Shown: piece after piece, positions 44,349 to 53,818 of the stretch
Numbering within the stretch: position 1 is the stretch's first letter
How the letters are laid out: every line of letters starts with the position of its first letter
NCBI RefSeq assembly: GCF_015354735.1
Contig: NZ_JACEFJ010000003.1
Coordinates: forward strand, 461,505 to 525,504
DNA from: Pararhodonellum marinum
GTDB lineage: Bacteria > Bacteroidota > Bacteroidia > Cytophagales > Cyclobacteriaceae
DNA: 64,000 nt
Reading direction: 5' to 3'
The notes under the pieces: model-generated
Told to the model about the DNA's origin: nothing
The model's input: the letters and a program-made list of their open reading frames with translations, nothing else
Databases searched by the model: none
Translations under genes and position numbers: made by a program

Positions 44349-44775
44349 GGAGCTTTGAGCTTAATTCTTGTTGTCTAGTTGTCGGGTTGTCGGGTTGTCT
44401 GTTTTCCAGTTTCTCTGCTTAACCGATTAACTACTTTCAGCTTTCGCCTTTGAGCTTATTCCTGTTCTCTAGTTGTCGGGTTTTCAGGTTGTCTGTTTTT
44501 CAGTTTATCTGTTTAACCGATTAACTGCTTTCAGCTTAATTCTTGTTGTCTAGTTGTCGGGTTGTCTGTTTTCCATTTTATCTGTTTAACCGATTAACTA
44601 CTTTCAGCTTTGAGCTTAATTCTTGTTGTCTAGTTGTCGGGATGTCTGTTTTTCAGTTTATCTGATTATCTGTTTATCTATTTACTTACTCTGAGCTTTG
44701 AGCTTTGAGCTTTTTGCTTCGAGCTTTTCCTCCGATTTCCAGTTTATCTTTTTAACCGATTTTCTAATTTCAGCT
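44349..44775. repeat. Degenerate tandem repeat array, ~80-94 bp unit
   Basis: Four units share TAATTCTTGTTGTCTAG, CTAGTTGTCGGG and a TTTAACCGATTAACT block; CTAGTTGTCGGG starts at 44375, 44469, 44550 and 44630 (spacing 94, 81, 80). A fifth, poorer unit runs to 44775. The units differ by small changes and indels and there are no unique spacers, so this is not a CRISPR array. The array follows the M28 gene by 31 bases and ends directly on the broken nucleotidyltransferase frame. Confidence 0.85.
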
Positions 44776-44871
44776 TTTCACCGCACCTCCTCCCACCATG
44801 ATCATTTTCACCCCGACCTTTTCAGAAAGAAAAATGAATTGGTCCACGTTGGATTTCCACTGATCATTTAT
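44770..44871 (-). pseudogene. Truncated nucleotidyltransferase gene (AbiEii-like NTase, N-terminus only)
   Basis: The minus-strand frame from about 44871 reads INDQWKSNVDQF, then EKVGVKMIMVGGGAV, then stops at 44770-44772 inside the tandem repeat sequence. A GG-A-V motif near the N-terminus after a hydrophobic strand is the nucleotide-binding start of Bacteroidota nucleotidyltransferases found beside a small protein of the type encoded at 44868-45047. The conserved continuation after GGGAV, including the DxD motif, is absent. No start codon remains (ATA in place of ATG). The family call is inference from ~30 residues. Confidence 0.55.
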
Positions 44872-45047
44872 TGCGGTTTGGAGATGATGTATTGGTTGAT
44901 TTTATCTTTTTTCCTTGAGGTTGGGAATTGATTGACCTTCCTGCTGAGCTCCAAAAATGCCATAAATCGCTCTCCCGGACTCAGTTTTAAGAATTCTTCC
45001 CTTTGACGCTTTTTACTTTCCTCTTTGGTTTGAAAATGGATTTCCAT
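44868..45047 (-). CDS. Small protein, partner of the broken nucleotidyltransferase
   Basis: This is an intact 59-codon frame: starts MEIHFQTKEESKKRQ and continues through FLKLSPGERFMAFLELS to a basic end. Small proteins of this build precede nucleotidyltransferase genes in Bacteroidota, and may be antitoxin-like or helper proteins; that role is inference. It is charged and helical, with no signal. Its stop codon overlaps the start region of the broken gene. It is opposite to a plus-strand open frame that is only its shadow. Confidence 0.6.
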   Translation of the reverse strand: MEIHFQTKEESKKRQREEFLKLSPGERFMAFLELSRKVNQFPTSRKKDKINQYIISKPQ

Positions 45048-45665
45048 AAGATCAATTTACTAAATAATTATGCTACACGGCAATTTTACTTAAAATTTGA
45101 TGGCCAAATAATCGCTCCTCAGTGCAGGCTAGCCCTTGGGGGAAAGCTGGCTGTATCCAGATGGCCATTGGGGTGCAGCTACACTACTCTATCAGACTAT
45201 CTATCGCTGAGAAATCATGCGTAACAGGCCATTTGTAATGGCTAATTTTTTTGTTTCAATTGGCATAGTACTTTTTCCATTGGGAAATTTGGTTTTTGAT
45301 ACGCTAACTCACCTTTTTTTTCCGTGATCCCCACTTGGTGTAGTTTGCAACTACACTACTCTATCAGACTATCGATCGCTGAGAAATCAACCGTATTAGG
45401 CCATTTGCAATGGCTAAATTTCCTTTTTTCAATTAACATAATTCTTTTTGATTGGAAAAATTGTTTTCTGATACGCAAATTCCTCTGTTCTTTTTTTCCC
45501 GTTGTTCCACGGGACAGGCTTTGATAAAACAGAACCACCTACACAGTATCTTCTTTCCACCTGTTTAGATAATAAAAAGACACCCTGTAAAATATATACT
45601 CAAACAAAATCATTTTCAATAGACTTTAGTATCTCCAGACCCGAGAAACTGCGGGATAATTCGGT
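45048..45665. other. Intergenic repeat region
   Basis: No gene is supported. The stretch contains the two-copy 172-bp-period direct repeat described at 45175-45512 and AT-rich flanks. It separates the broken nucleotidyltransferase locus from the gene at 45666. Confidence 0.5.
45175..45512. repeat. Two-copy direct repeat (~160 bp, 172-bp period) with internal hairpins
   Basis: Copy 1 (about 45175-45330) and copy 2 (about 45347-45512) share CTACACTACTCTATCAGAC, TCGCTGAGAAATCA and a GGCCATT-TG-AATGGCTAA hairpin block, then a diverged AT-rich tail with TTTTTGATTGG-like sequence and GATACGC. Between the copies GTGTAGTT-TGC-AACTACAC is a perfect 8-bp inverted repeat. No coding frame is associated, so it may be a decayed miniature element. 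Confidence 0.75.
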
Positions 45666-46208
45666 TTACTCCTTAATCATTTTTAAACTTAGTGCTATGA
45701 GAGACGCTTCTAAATCGGATGAAATAGAATGGTCGTAAAAAATTTCTTTTAAATCCTTAAACTGCTTTATAGTGGCTAGTATAGAATTACAATCTTTATA
45801 CCTGATTTTTTTCAAAACTAATTGTTGAATTGGCAAATCTTTTACGGCGATTAAATTGTCTATTTCGATATATTCAAACCGGACAGAGTGAATTACTTTA
45901 AATTTTTTTACCCAATCTGGTATTGGGCAATATATAAATGAATCCAAACCTTCTATTGAAAAAGTTGCCTGAAATACAAGTTCCTTTACTTCAAAAATAC
46001 TTTCCTTGATGTTTGTTGGTAAATCAATTTTCCTAAATTCAGGAGTTGTAAACAGCTTATAGGGAAAATCGTTCAGACCTACAACAACACATTGAGGACT
46101 CACAAAAAGTAAGCTTCCCTTTCCATTAAGTGGACTCAAGTCAGCGTGTACAACACCACTTCCTTTAATCACAGATCTCGGAAATTCTTCCTGTTTTGGC
46201 TTTTTCAT
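45666..46208 (-). CDS. Uncharacterised protein near the RHS tip
   Basis: This is a 180-residue protein if it starts at ATG 46208 (MKKPKQEEFPRS); a start at 46304 would add 32 hydrophobic and cysteine-rich residues of no clear signal type. The second half has a short leucine-repeat look (LVLKKIRY, IKQFKDLKEIFY). No signal peptide. I do not recognise the family. It lies on the same strand as the RHS tip and downstream of it in transcription order, so an immunity role is possible but not shown. The base composition is more AT-rich than in the housekeeping genes. Confidence 0.55.
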   Translation of the reverse strand: MKKPKQEEFPRSVIKGSGVVHADLSPLNGKGSLLFVSPQCVVVGLNDFPYKLFTTPEFRKIDLPTNIKESIFEVKELVFQATFSIEGLDSFIYCPIPDWVKKFKVIHSVRFEYIEIDNLIAVKDLPIQQLVLKKIRYKDCNSILATIKQFKDLKEIFYDHSISSDLEASLIALSLKMIKE

Positions 46209-46304
46209 AAAATTAAAATCTAAAAAAATTAACAGACATAATGTTTTAAAGTATAGTATAATCTGACTTCTCGGAATGTTGCACGTATGGATAAATGGCT
46301 GCAA

Positions 46305-46734
46305 AAATTAATCTGTTGAACAACTTTTTACCAAAATACCTTCTGTTGAGCTTATACACAAATTCAGCCAGATAATTCTTTAAGGCCGGGGTGATTAGGT
46401 TTGGCTTCTTGGAACTTTCATCTTCAAGCTTTTCATATGATATACTGTTTATCTGTTATCCAGTTTATCTGTTACTCTGTTTAACTGGTTACCTGCTTTG
46501 AGCTTTTACCTTCAAGCTTGTTCCCCCTCGGTTTTCCGGCAGCCCTCAGAGCACTTTATTGAACGGTTTTTGCTGTTTTTCAAAGGATGATGTGGGAGGG
46601 GTGATCTCGGGAAGTACGATGACCCTTCCCCGGATGAGATGGCTATTTTGCATTGAGTGGATGAGGGCGGCTTTCTACGAGTGCAGGGCTATGCTGGAGT
46701 GGTCCGTGCTTCCCCTCCTCCGTATGTACATTGT
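46305..46734. other. Repeat-containing intergenic stretch with a small remnant frame
   Basis: This segment between two hypothetical genes holds a single diverged copy of the 44.3-kb repeat (46421-46520) and a GC-richer block (46521-46734) unlike its AT-rich flanks. In that block a 35-codon minus-strand frame, 46546-46653, reads MQNSHLIRGRVIVLPEIT and so on, and may be a gene remnant. No complete gene is supported. Confidence 0.4.
46421..46520. repeat. Diverged single copy of the 44.3-kb repeat unit
   Basis: The stretch has CTTCAAGCTT at both ends, TGTTTATCTGTTATCCAG, CAGTTTATCTGTTACTC and GTTTAACTGGTTACCTGCTTT, close to the GTTTATCTG / TTAACCGATTAACT blocks of the array at 44349-44775. The CTAGTTGTCGGG block is missing. 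Confidence 0.6.
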
Positions 46735-47355
46735 TTAATCTTCCATTTTTGTAGAATATTCCGGTAAATCTGCCACATCATTTCCCATTATTCTTGATAA
46801 AGAATCCTTATGAGCTTGATAATACTCCATCTGACCTCCTGTAAGCCTATTGTAATAAAATAAATAGGTGTATTTTCCTCGGATAAATATCGGATCCTCC
46901 GTATAACTCTTCCCTTTTTCCCAATAATAATGATAAATAGTATCCAATTTGTCAGAATAATCGATGTGCATATCTATTTCTTCATCCTCCCATCTATAGG
47001 AAATAAAATTTACATAGTAGCAATATGAGGTACTCGGATAGGGAAAACTTTCTTCTTCAAACCTTATTTTTAATAGGTTAACAAAGTTATACTGAAGTGT
47101 ACTGTCCTCTTTTGATGCTTCAAATTGAACATGTTCTTCAGAATCATATATATAACTGATATTCCAGGTTGAATCTATGATCCCCAAATAGGGATAAATT
47201 ATCTGGAATTCCTGCAAAACTTTATTTTCTTCGTATTTATCTTCAACAGGTGAAGAAGTACAAGATAAAATAAAAATCATTAGAAAAATTAAATTTTTAA
47301 AAGTGTCTTTTACCTTTAAATATTTTATTCCAAGGACTAACATATTTTTTATCAT
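46735..47355 (-). CDS. Uncharacterised lipoprotein, possible RHS immunity protein
   Basis: The 206-residue protein has a hydrophobic N-terminal segment ending in a lipobox (FILSCTSS, Cys near residue 32), so it is probably a lipoprotein. The rest is rich in Tyr, Glu and Asp. No family is recognised. The start is uncertain; an ATG at 47343 is equally good. It overlaps the end of the broken RHS toxin frame by 59 bases, the place where an immunity gene is normally found. It is AT-rich. The immunity role is inference from position. Confidence 0.62.
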   Translation of the reverse strand: MIKNMLVLGIKYLKVKDTFKNLIFLMIFILSCTSSPVEDKYEENKVLQEFQIIYPYLGIIDSTWNISYIYDSEEHVQFEASKEDSTLQYNFVNLLKIRFEEESFPYPSTSYCYYVNFISYRWEDEEIDMHIDYSDKLDTIYHYYWEKGKSYTEDPIFIRGKYTYLFYYNRLTGGQMEYYQAHKDSLSRIMGNDVADLPEYSTKMED

Positions 47356-47542
47356 ATATTGACAATGTAAATAATGAGTTTGAGAAATTCTCCATAGAAA
47401 GCTGACCTAATTGGCCTTGAGGACGAGGTTTAATGCTATGTATATAACCATTTTGATAAAATTCTCCTGGCATGGCAACCTGTGCTGGTTTTATGGCCCA
47501 GGTGAACCTTATGCCTGTGGAGGTTACCAACATATCGCTAGT
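47297..47542 (-). pseudogene. Disconnected 3' end of the RHS tip reading frame
   Basis: This frame continues in register with the RHS tip after one in-frame TAA (47543-47545), with a new ATG at 47533, and codes for 78 residues from that ATG (for example QGQLGQLSMENF) to the stop at 47297. In a complete RHS toxin this would be the last part of the C-terminal domain. It overlaps the start of the lipoprotein gene at 47355. A chance frame cannot be excluded, but it is in the same frame and protein-like. Confidence 0.45.
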
Positions 47543-48070
47543 TTAAGTTTGATTAAACGTGTCTCCTTTTTTATTGATTGGTATATTTTTGATAAGTTGA
47601 GTAATATGAAAGAATTTAGCATCTGGATTTTCATTCCCAGGCTGCCTAATTAGCCCATTTTTGCGTTGTAGCCAATCAAACACTTCTAAAAGATTCTGAA
47701 GTAATTTGTCAGGTTTATCATATAAGTCAGCACCTACGGGATATTTCTGGAAATCTAATTCTCCATTTAGTTTACTGTTATCAGCATTATTAGTTTCACC
47801 CTTTTCCTCCTTCTCTTTCTTCTTTTTATCATTACCATTGTTAAGATTAAATAAGCCTGTAAAAGCAATACTTCCGTATTTTTCAACAGCTTCCCATTCT
47901 GCTTTATTTTCGGCTACCCATTCTTCACGGGTCTGGTCTTTTGGCTTCATCCCATCCGGATCAATAAACCTGATAGGATTATTGAAGGCATAATTGTAAG
48001 GTAAGTGCCTTCGCATTTGCTCTGCCAATGGATCAATCACCTGCCACCTTCCTATCCGCACATCGTACAT
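47543..48070 (-). CDS. Orphan RHS tip: core fragment with variable C-terminal domain
   Basis: The frame is open from the TAG at 48101-48103 and reads [38 protein letters not shown], the last part of the RHS repeat-associated core. After the core comes a charged Lys/Glu linker and a ~100-residue variable domain ending FNQT. The upstream RHS repeats, secretion signal and most of the core are missing, so no complete toxin delivery protein is encoded. ATG 48070 is the first methionine after the cut; it lies inside the core. The toxin activity is unknown. Such displaced tips act as stored alternative C-termini elsewhere, by recombination at the core. Confidence 0.72.
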   Translation of the reverse strand: MYDVRIGRWQVIDPLAEQMRRHLPYNYAFNNPIRFIDPDGMKPKDQTREEWVAENKAEWEAVEKYGSIAFTGLFNLNNGNDKKKKEKEEKGETNNADNSKLNGELDFQKYPVGADLYDKPDKLLQNLLEVFDWLQRKNGLIRQPGNENPDAKFFHITQLIKNIPINKKGDTFNQT

Positions 48071-48100
48071 CCTGGCCCCATAATCAAAAACAGCCCAGTC

Positions 48101-48694
48101 CTACTGTTCCTCCTTGCAATAGTAGAGAAGGTTTTCCCAAACTAAGATATTCCAAATGCGTTTATCGTTAATATTATACATATCTTCAATATCTTTCATC
48201 TCTTTGAGATACATTGTTTCCAGCCTTCTTTTTGCATCCTCATAACTTCTGGAAGTTACTGAATATTTGAGTTTTCTTAAATCACTGATTTTATTATTTG
48301 AGCCGTTTTTAATTCCTATATAGCACTCTCCCGAATATGTAATTTCAAATGGCTTTTTTTGATCATTATTAATAACAAATATATTTTCAACCTTCCTTAA
48401 GGCTAGAAATACAACTTTATTATCAGGTCCATAAAAAACAGTATCAACAATTATTTCTACCGTTTTACTCTTCTTTCCACCTTTTGCGACCGTAACTAAA
48501 CGAATTGAATCGTAAAAATCCATTATACTATTGGCCATGATTGAAATATCATGAGCATAAGTTTCATCATCTAAAATTTTAAAATCGTTTAGATATTCAT
48601 CAGGAGTTGTGGTATTAGAACAAGAAAATATTAAAAAAGTAATTGACAATATTGAATAAATAAAGAAACAGTTAATTTTTTTCATTTTCTTCAT
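48101..48694 (-). CDS. Uncharacterised lipoprotein upstream of the RHS tip
   Basis: This ~197-residue protein starts at ATG 48694 (MKKMKKINCF); a TTG five codons upstream is also possible. The lipobox is LIFSCSN with Cys near residue 25. No family is recognised. Its TAG stop is in the same frame as the RHS tip that follows, so the tip joins exactly at the end of this gene. It may be the immunity gene of a lost upstream toxin cassette, which is inference. Confidence 0.62.
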   Translation of the reverse strand: MKKMKKINCFFIYSILSITFLIFSCSNTTTPDEYLNDFKILDDETYAHDISIMANSIMDFYDSIRLVTVAKGGKKSKTVEIIVDTVFYGPDNKVVFLALRKVENIFVINNDQKKPFEITYSGECYIGIKNGSNNKISDLRKLKYSVTSRSYEDAKRRLETMYLKEMKDIEDMYNINDKRIWNILVWENLLYYCKEEQ

Positions 48695-48722
48695 TTTACT
48701 CACGTCCAATCTACTTTTTTTG

Positions 48723-48974
48723 TTATATCCCTAAAAAATAAACAACTATGGTTCCTATAATCATCAATGTATAAAATCTAGCCCACCACGTAATCCTAGA
48801 TGAATTAAAGTATTTATTATAATATTGGGTGAAAACCCAACCTAAAAGGCCTGATGCAATAAATTGAAAAACTATTCCACCAATTGCATTCGAAAGGCGG
48901 AAATCATTACAGTAAAATTGAATAATTGTTGACACAATCAATAATAATATTATGGATCGAAATTTTTTCAACAT
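48723..48974 (-). CDS. Small membrane protein
   Basis: This is an 83-residue protein if it starts at ATG 48974 (MLKKFRSIIL); an ATG five codons upstream gives 88. It has two or three hydrophobic helices (SIILLLIVSTII, VFQFIASGLLGWVF, LMIIGTIVVYFLGI). I do not recognise the family. It is 28 bases upstream of the lipoprotein gene on the same strand, and belongs to the AT-rich island. Confidence 0.55.
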   Translation of the reverse strand: MLKKFRSIILLLIVSTIIQFYCNDFRLSNAIGGIVFQFIASGLLGWVFTQYYNKYFNSSRITWWARFYTLMIIGTIVVYFLGI

Positions 48975-49099
48975 TATTCTATAATACATTCCCTAATTAG
49001 CTTAAACGATAATGTCTGTAATAGAACACCACCGATAATTGTCAATGCACTTCTACCATGCCAAGCCTTACATTCATTTTTCAGTCGATCGGTAGTGGT

Positions 49100-50053
49100 C
49101 TAAAATATCTCCTTGGCAATCTTATAAGTAGCATCCGCCTTACTCATGGTATAGTAATGGAGGCAGGGAACGCCGTTGTCCAGCAATTCTTTGCTCTGAT
49201 GGATGGCCCATTCTATTCCCACCGCTTTTACATCTGCATTGTTCTTGCATTTTTCCAACTCGTCCATCAGGTCATCAGGAAGGTCGAGAAAGAAGGTTCT
49301 GGGCAACATGGTGATCTGGGAAAGGGTGGTGATGGGCTTTAATCCTGGAATGATGGGAACCTCAATACCCATTTCCCGTACCTTCCGTACAAATTCAAAG
49401 AATTTCCGGTTGTCAAAAAACATTTGCGTTACAATGTATTCTGCTCCCGCATCGATTTTCTCTTTCAGGTACTTCAGATCAAATTTCATACTTGGGGCTT
49501 CAAAATGCTTTTCCGGATAACCTGCCACCCCCACACAGAAATCGGTATGAAAACCTGATTCCGTTTCTTCATTTAAATACCGGCCGTGATTCATCCCGAT
49601 AATCTGCTTGACGAGATCCTTTGTGTAGCTGTGGCCATTTTCCTCCGGCGTAAATTTGTTTTCCGATTTGGGGGCATCCCCTCTCAAGGCAAGTACATTT
49701 TGGACCCCGATAAAGCTCAGGTCTATCAGCGCATTTTCTGTCTCCTCTTTGGTAAACCCACCGCACAACAAGTGGGGACAGGCATCCACCTGAAAACGAC
49801 TGATGATGGCAGCACAGATGCCGACTGTTCCCGGTCGTTTCTTGGTACTGACTTTTTCAAGCAAGCCGTTCGGATGCTTTTTATAAATAAACTCTTCCCT
49901 GTGGTAAGTTACATCCACAAAGGGAGGCTTGAATTCCATCAAAGGCGAAATCCCATCGAGCAGTTCATTTAAAGACTGCCCCTTAAGTGGCGGTAAAATT
50001 TCAAAAGAAAAAAGGGGTTTTTTGGCTTGATGGATATAGTCTACTATTTTCAT
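49100..50053 (-). CDS. metF: Methylenetetrahydrofolate reductase
   Basis: The 317-residue FAD enzyme starts at ATG 50053 ([18 protein letters not shown]), which overlaps the TGA of metH in the ATGA arrangement; an upstream ATG lies inside metH. Visible features are [11 protein letters not shown] near residue 14, [10 protein letters not shown] near 118 and the [10 protein letters not shown] block. It makes 5-methyltetrahydrofolate for methionine synthase, encoded by the two genes directly upstream in the same operon. Length is near the family norm. Confidence 0.94.
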   Translation of the reverse strand: MKIVDYIHQAKKPLFSFEILPPLKGQSLNELLDGISPLMEFKPPFVDVTYHREEFIYKKHPNGLLEKVSTKKRPGTVGICAAIISRFQVDACPHLLCGGFTKEETENALIDLSFIGVQNVLALRGDAPKSENKFTPEENGHSYTKDLVKQIIGMNHGRYLNEETESGFHTDFCVGVAGYPEKHFEAPSMKFDLKYLKEKIDAGAEYIVTQMFFDNRKFFEFVRKVREMGIEVPIIPGLKPITTLSQITMLPRTFFLDLPDDLMDELEKCKNNADVKAVGIEWAIHQSKELLDNGVPCLHYYTMSKADATYKIAKEIF

Positions 50054-52764
50054 ATGGCTTGATTGACGGATAAGGTTTGAGGGTTGTAGGCGAGATTGGG
50101 TGAAAGCCACTTTTCGGCCTGTTCTAGACTAATCCCTTTTCTCTGGGCATAGCTTTGCACTTGATCCTGGGCTATTTTTCCCAGTCCAAAATATTTGCTT
50201 TCCGGATGACCAAAATAAAATCCACTCACAGAAGAAGTCGGGTACATGGCAAAACTTTCTGTCAAAGAAATGCCGATGCGCTGTTCAACTTCCAGAAGTT
50301 CAAATAAGGTTCTTTTTTCCGAATGCTCAGGGCAAGCAGGATAGCCCGGAGCAGGTCTGATACCGGTATAAGATTCTCTGATCAAATCCTCATTGGCCAA
50401 GGATTCATCAGGAGAATATCCCCAGATTTCCTTTCTCACCAGCTGATGCAGGTACTCCGCCCCAGCCTCGGCCAAGCGGTCAGCCATGGATTTCAACATG
50501 ATGTCATTGTAGTCATCATCCTTTTTCTTGAATTCCTCCAGTTTCTTCTCAATGCCAATTCCCGCCGTGACTGCAAATCCGCCAATATAATCTTTTTGAC
50601 CGGGGTTCAAAAAGTCAGTGAGACACCTGTTAGGAACGCCTTTGCCTTTTTTACCCTGTTGACGGAGAAAATGAAAGGAAGTAATGTCTTTTCCGTTTTC
50701 ATCCTGGATCTTAACATCATCCTCTTCCCTTTTGCAAGGAAATAAACCTACCACTGCTTTGGCTTGCAACCAGTTTTCAGCTATGATCGCATCGAGCATG
50801 GTGTTGGCATCATTGTATAATTTTTTGGCTTCCTTACCGATAACCGGATCCTCTAAAATCTTAGGGTATTTGCCGCTCAGCATCCAGGTACTGAAAAATG
50901 GCGTCCAGTCAATGAATTTTCGGATTTCAGACAGATCCAGGTCTTCAAAAACACTCAATCCCAACTTGTTCGGAATTTTTGGGGAATGGCCTGACCAATC
51001 AATCAGAGTAGGGTTGGCTTTGGCTTCCTCATAGGTGGCCATTTGCTTGGCCTGCTGTTTGGCTTCATGATCAATCCTGAGCTGTTGGTAAGTTGCTTTG
51101 ATATTGTGGTGATAATTTTCCCTGGTATCCTCTTGGATGGACTCTCCTGCGATGGGGACGGATTTTGAGGCATCCGTCACATGGACTACCGTACCTGAAT
51201 AAACGGGGTCGATTTTAACGGCCGTATGAATTCTTGAGGTCGTTGCCCCTCCTATCAGCAATGGAATGTGCAGTCCCTGTCTCTCCATTTCAGCCGCCAC
51301 ATTGACCATTTCGTCCAAGGAAGGCGTGATCAAACCGCTTAATCCAATGATGTGTACTTTGTTTTTGATGGCCTCATCAATGATGGTCTGAGCATCCACC
51401 ATCACACCCAAATCTATGATTTGGTAGCTGTTGCAGGCCAAAACGACTCCCACGATATTTTTTCCGATATCATGCACATCCCCTTTCACCGTGGCAAGTA
51501 GAATTTTCTTGATGGAGCTTTGCTCGGCATCATAACCCACATCCCCTATTTTCGGCATAAAAGGCTCCAGGTAAGCCACTGCCTTTTTCATCACCCGGGC
51601 GGATTTGACCACCTGAGGCAAAAACATTTTCCCTTCACCAAAAAGATCTCCGACTACATTCATCCCATCCATCAAAGGCCCTTCTATTACCTTCAGGGGA
51701 TTTTGAAGCTTTACTCTGGCTTCTTCTGTATCTTCTATGATGTGATCCAAGATTCCTTTGACCAAGGCATGTTCGATCCTTTTCTCTACAGGATCCGAGC
51801 GCCAAGCCTCATTGACCAACTCTTTTTTATCGCCTGATTTTACCGTTTCGGCAAATTCAAGAAGCCGCTCGGTGGCATCTTCTCTCCTATCCAACAGGAC
51901 ATCTTCTACATGGGTCAATAGGTCTTTAGGGATATCATCATATACCTCCAGCATGGTGGGATTTACGATGCCCATGTCCATGCCGTGTTTGATGGCATGG
52001 TACAGAAAAGCAGCATGCATGGCTTCTCTCACCGGGTTGTTTCCCCTAAATGAAAAACTCACATTGCTGACTCCCCCACTTATTTTGGCACCCGGAAGGT
52101 TTTGCTTGATCCATTTGGTTGCCCTGAAAAAGTCCAGAGCATTGGTCCTATGTTCTTCCATGCCTGTGGCTACAGGGAAAATATTGGGGTCAAAAATGAT
52201 GTCTTGCGGATTAAATTTGACCTTTTCAACCATGAGGTCATAACTTCTTTTACAGATCTCAATCCTTCTTTCATAAGAATCAGCCTGCCCTTTTTCATCA
52301 AAGGCCATTACCACCACCGCAGCCCCGAATTTCTTGATGGTTTTGGCTTGATGGAGAAATTCTTCCTCTCCGTTTTTGAGACTGATGGAATTGACTATCC
52401 CTTTTCCCTGTACACACTTCAAGCCGGCCAGGATAATGGGCCACTTGGAGCTGTCAATCATGATGGGTATCCGGCTGATTTCAGGTTCGGAAGCAATTAA
52501 ATTCAGGAATTTCACCATGGCTGCTTCCCCGTCCAACATCCCCTCATCCATACACACATCCAAAATCTGGGCCCCACCCCTTACCTGATCCAGGGCCACC
52601 TCTAAGGCCTCATCATATTGGCCATTGAGAATCAAACGGGAGAAGCGTTTGGAACCCGTGATGTTGGTCCTTTCACCGATGTTTACAAAATTGATTTCAG
52701 GGGTAAAGATTAAAGGCTCCAACCCTGAAAGCTGTAAATAAGTGTCGTGATTATGTTTAACCAT
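50050..52764 (-). CDS. metH: Methionine synthase, pterin/cobalamin/activation part (split MetH)
   Basis: The 904-residue protein corresponds to the second part of MetH: a pterin-binding domain from the N-terminus ([14 protein letters not shown]), the helical cap and cobalamin-binding domain with the DVHDIGKN motif and lower-axial-ligand His431, and the C-terminal activation domain ([17 protein letters not shown]). The homocysteine-binding domain is encoded separately by the next upstream gene, 7 bases away. Together they equal a full B12-dependent enzyme. Regulated by the SAM riboswitch at 53887-53982. Confidence 0.94.
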   Translation of the reverse strand: MVKHNHDTYLQLSGLEPLIFTPEINFVNIGERTNITGSKRFSRLILNGQYDEALEVALDQVRGGAQILDVCMDEGMLDGEAAMVKFLNLIASEPEISRIPIMIDSSKWPIILAGLKCVQGKGIVNSISLKNGEEEFLHQAKTIKKFGAAVVVMAFDEKGQADSYERRIEICKRSYDLMVEKVKFNPQDIIFDPNIFPVATGMEEHRTNALDFFRATKWIKQNLPGAKISGGVSNVSFSFRGNNPVREAMHAAFLYHAIKHGMDMGIVNPTMLEVYDDIPKDLLTHVEDVLLDRREDATERLLEFAETVKSGDKKELVNEAWRSDPVEKRIEHALVKGILDHIIEDTEEARVKLQNPLKVIEGPLMDGMNVVGDLFGEGKMFLPQVVKSARVMKKAVAYLEPFMPKIGDVGYDAEQSSIKKILLATVKGDVHDIGKNIVGVVLACNSYQIIDLGVMVDAQTIIDEAIKNKVHIIGLSGLITPSLDEMVNVAAEMERQGLHIPLLIGGATTSRIHTAVKIDPVYSGTVVHVTDASKSVPIAGESIQEDTRENYHHNIKATYQQLRIDHEAKQQAKQMATYEEAKANPTLIDWSGHSPKIPNKLGLSVFEDLDLSEIRKFIDWTPFFSTWMLSGKYPKILEDPVIGKEAKKLYNDANTMLDAIIAENWLQAKAVVGLFPCKREEDDVKIQDENGKDITSFHFLRQQGKKGKGVPNRCLTDFLNPGQKDYIGGFAVTAGIGIEKKLEEFKKKDDDYNDIMLKSMADRLAEAGAEYLHQLVRKEIWGYSPDESLANEDLIRESYTGIRPAPGYPACPEHSEKRTLFELLEVEQRIGISLTESFAMYPTSSVSGFYFGHPESKYFGLGKIAQDQVQSYAQRKGISLEQAEKWLSPNLAYNPQTLSVNQAI

Positions 52765-52771
52765 TGAAAAT

Positions 52772-53818
52772 TTAGTTTTCGGTAAGCTCCAAATCAGAGA
52801 TTTTCCTGGGTGGATATTTTGCAGCCAAATCGGCCAATGCCTTGATATGGTCAGGGGTGGTGCCGCAACATCCTCCCAAAATATTGATCAATCCTTCTTT
52901 TAAAAACACTTCCACTTGATTCCCCATCTCATCAGGACCTTGATCATAAGCCCCAAATTCATTCGGCAATCCCGCATTGGGATAAGCGCTCACAAAAAAC
53001 GGGGCTTTTTTTGCCAAAACCTTGAGATAGGGCCTCAGTTCCTTGGCACCGAGTGCACAATTTAAGCCTATGCTCAACAAGGGAACATGAGACATGGAAA
53101 TCAGGAAAGCCTCGGTGGTCTGTCCGGATAGCGTTCGGCCAGAAGCATCGGTAATGGTACCTGAAATCATGATGGGAATCCCGCCCTCGGTGGGGTCCAA
53201 TGGAATGTTCCGCTCCTCGTAAACCTCCTGAATGGCGTAAAGGGCAGCTTTTGCATTCAGTGTGTCAAAAATCGTTTCGACCAATAATATATCCGCACCA
53301 CCGTCCAACAGTCCCTTTACCTGTTCCGCATAGGCTTCAGCCAATTGGTCAAAAGTAATGGCCCGGTACCCGGGATCATTGACATCCGGGGAGATGGAAG
53401 CTGTTCTGTTGGTAGGTCCAAGTGCTCCTGCAACAAATCGTGGTTTATCAGGTGTCTGCTCACTGTAAGCCAGGGCTACTTCCTTGGCAATTTTGGCCGA
53501 TTGATAATTGAGTTCATAAGCCAAGTGGGACAGTTTGTAATCTTCCTGTGCAATGCTTGTTCCACTGAAGGTATTGGTCTCAATGATGTCTGATCCTGCA
53601 TCCAGGTAAGCTTGGTGGATTTCCTTGATGATTTCAGGCCGGCTTAGGGAAAGTAAATCATTGTTTCCTTTTAATGATTTGGGATGGTCTTTTAGGGAAG
53701 GGGTCCTAAAGTCCTCTTCAGCCAATTTATACCGCTGAATCATGGTGCCCATGGCTCCATCCAGAATAAGGATTCTGGTATTTAGTTTTTGAAGAAGTAA
53801 ATTTGTTCTGCTCAACAT
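52772..53818 (-). CDS. Homocysteine S-methyltransferase domain (split MetH, N-terminal part)
   Basis: The 348-residue protein carries the homocysteine-binding domain of methionine synthase: [12 protein letters not shown] near residue 18, [15 protein letters not shown] near 80, and the zinc cysteines in [13 protein letters not shown] and [11 protein letters not shown] near the C-terminus. In E. coli this is fused to the rest of MetH. Its stop is 7 bases before the start of the 904-residue partner. The first gene of the operon, it has a 5' leader with the SAM riboswitch. Confidence 0.93.
   Translation of the reverse strand: MLSRTNLLLQKLNTRILILDGAMGTMIQRYKLAEEDFRTPSLKDHPKSLKGNNDLLSLSRPEIIKEIHQAYLDAGSDIIETNTFSGTSIAQEDYKLSHLAYELNYQSAKIAKEVALAYSEQTPDKPRFVAGALGPTNRTASISPDVNDPGYRAITFDQLAEAYAEQVKGLLDGGADILLVETIFDTLNAKAALYAIQEVYEERNIPLDPTEGGIPIMISGTITDASGRTLSGQTTEAFLISMSHVPLLSIGLNCALGAKELRPYLKVLAKKAPFFVSAYPNAGLPNEFGAYDQGPDEMGNQVEVFLKEGLINILGGCCGTTPDHIKALADLAAKYPPRKISDLELTEN

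Noticed and set aside
44349..44775. CRISPR array
   Set aside because: Units of 80-94 bp are degenerate along their whole length, with no identical short repeats, no unique spacers and no cas genes.
44698..44931. 77-codon plus-strand frame
   Set aside because: It is antisense to the better supported 59-residue gene and nucleotidyltransferase remnant.
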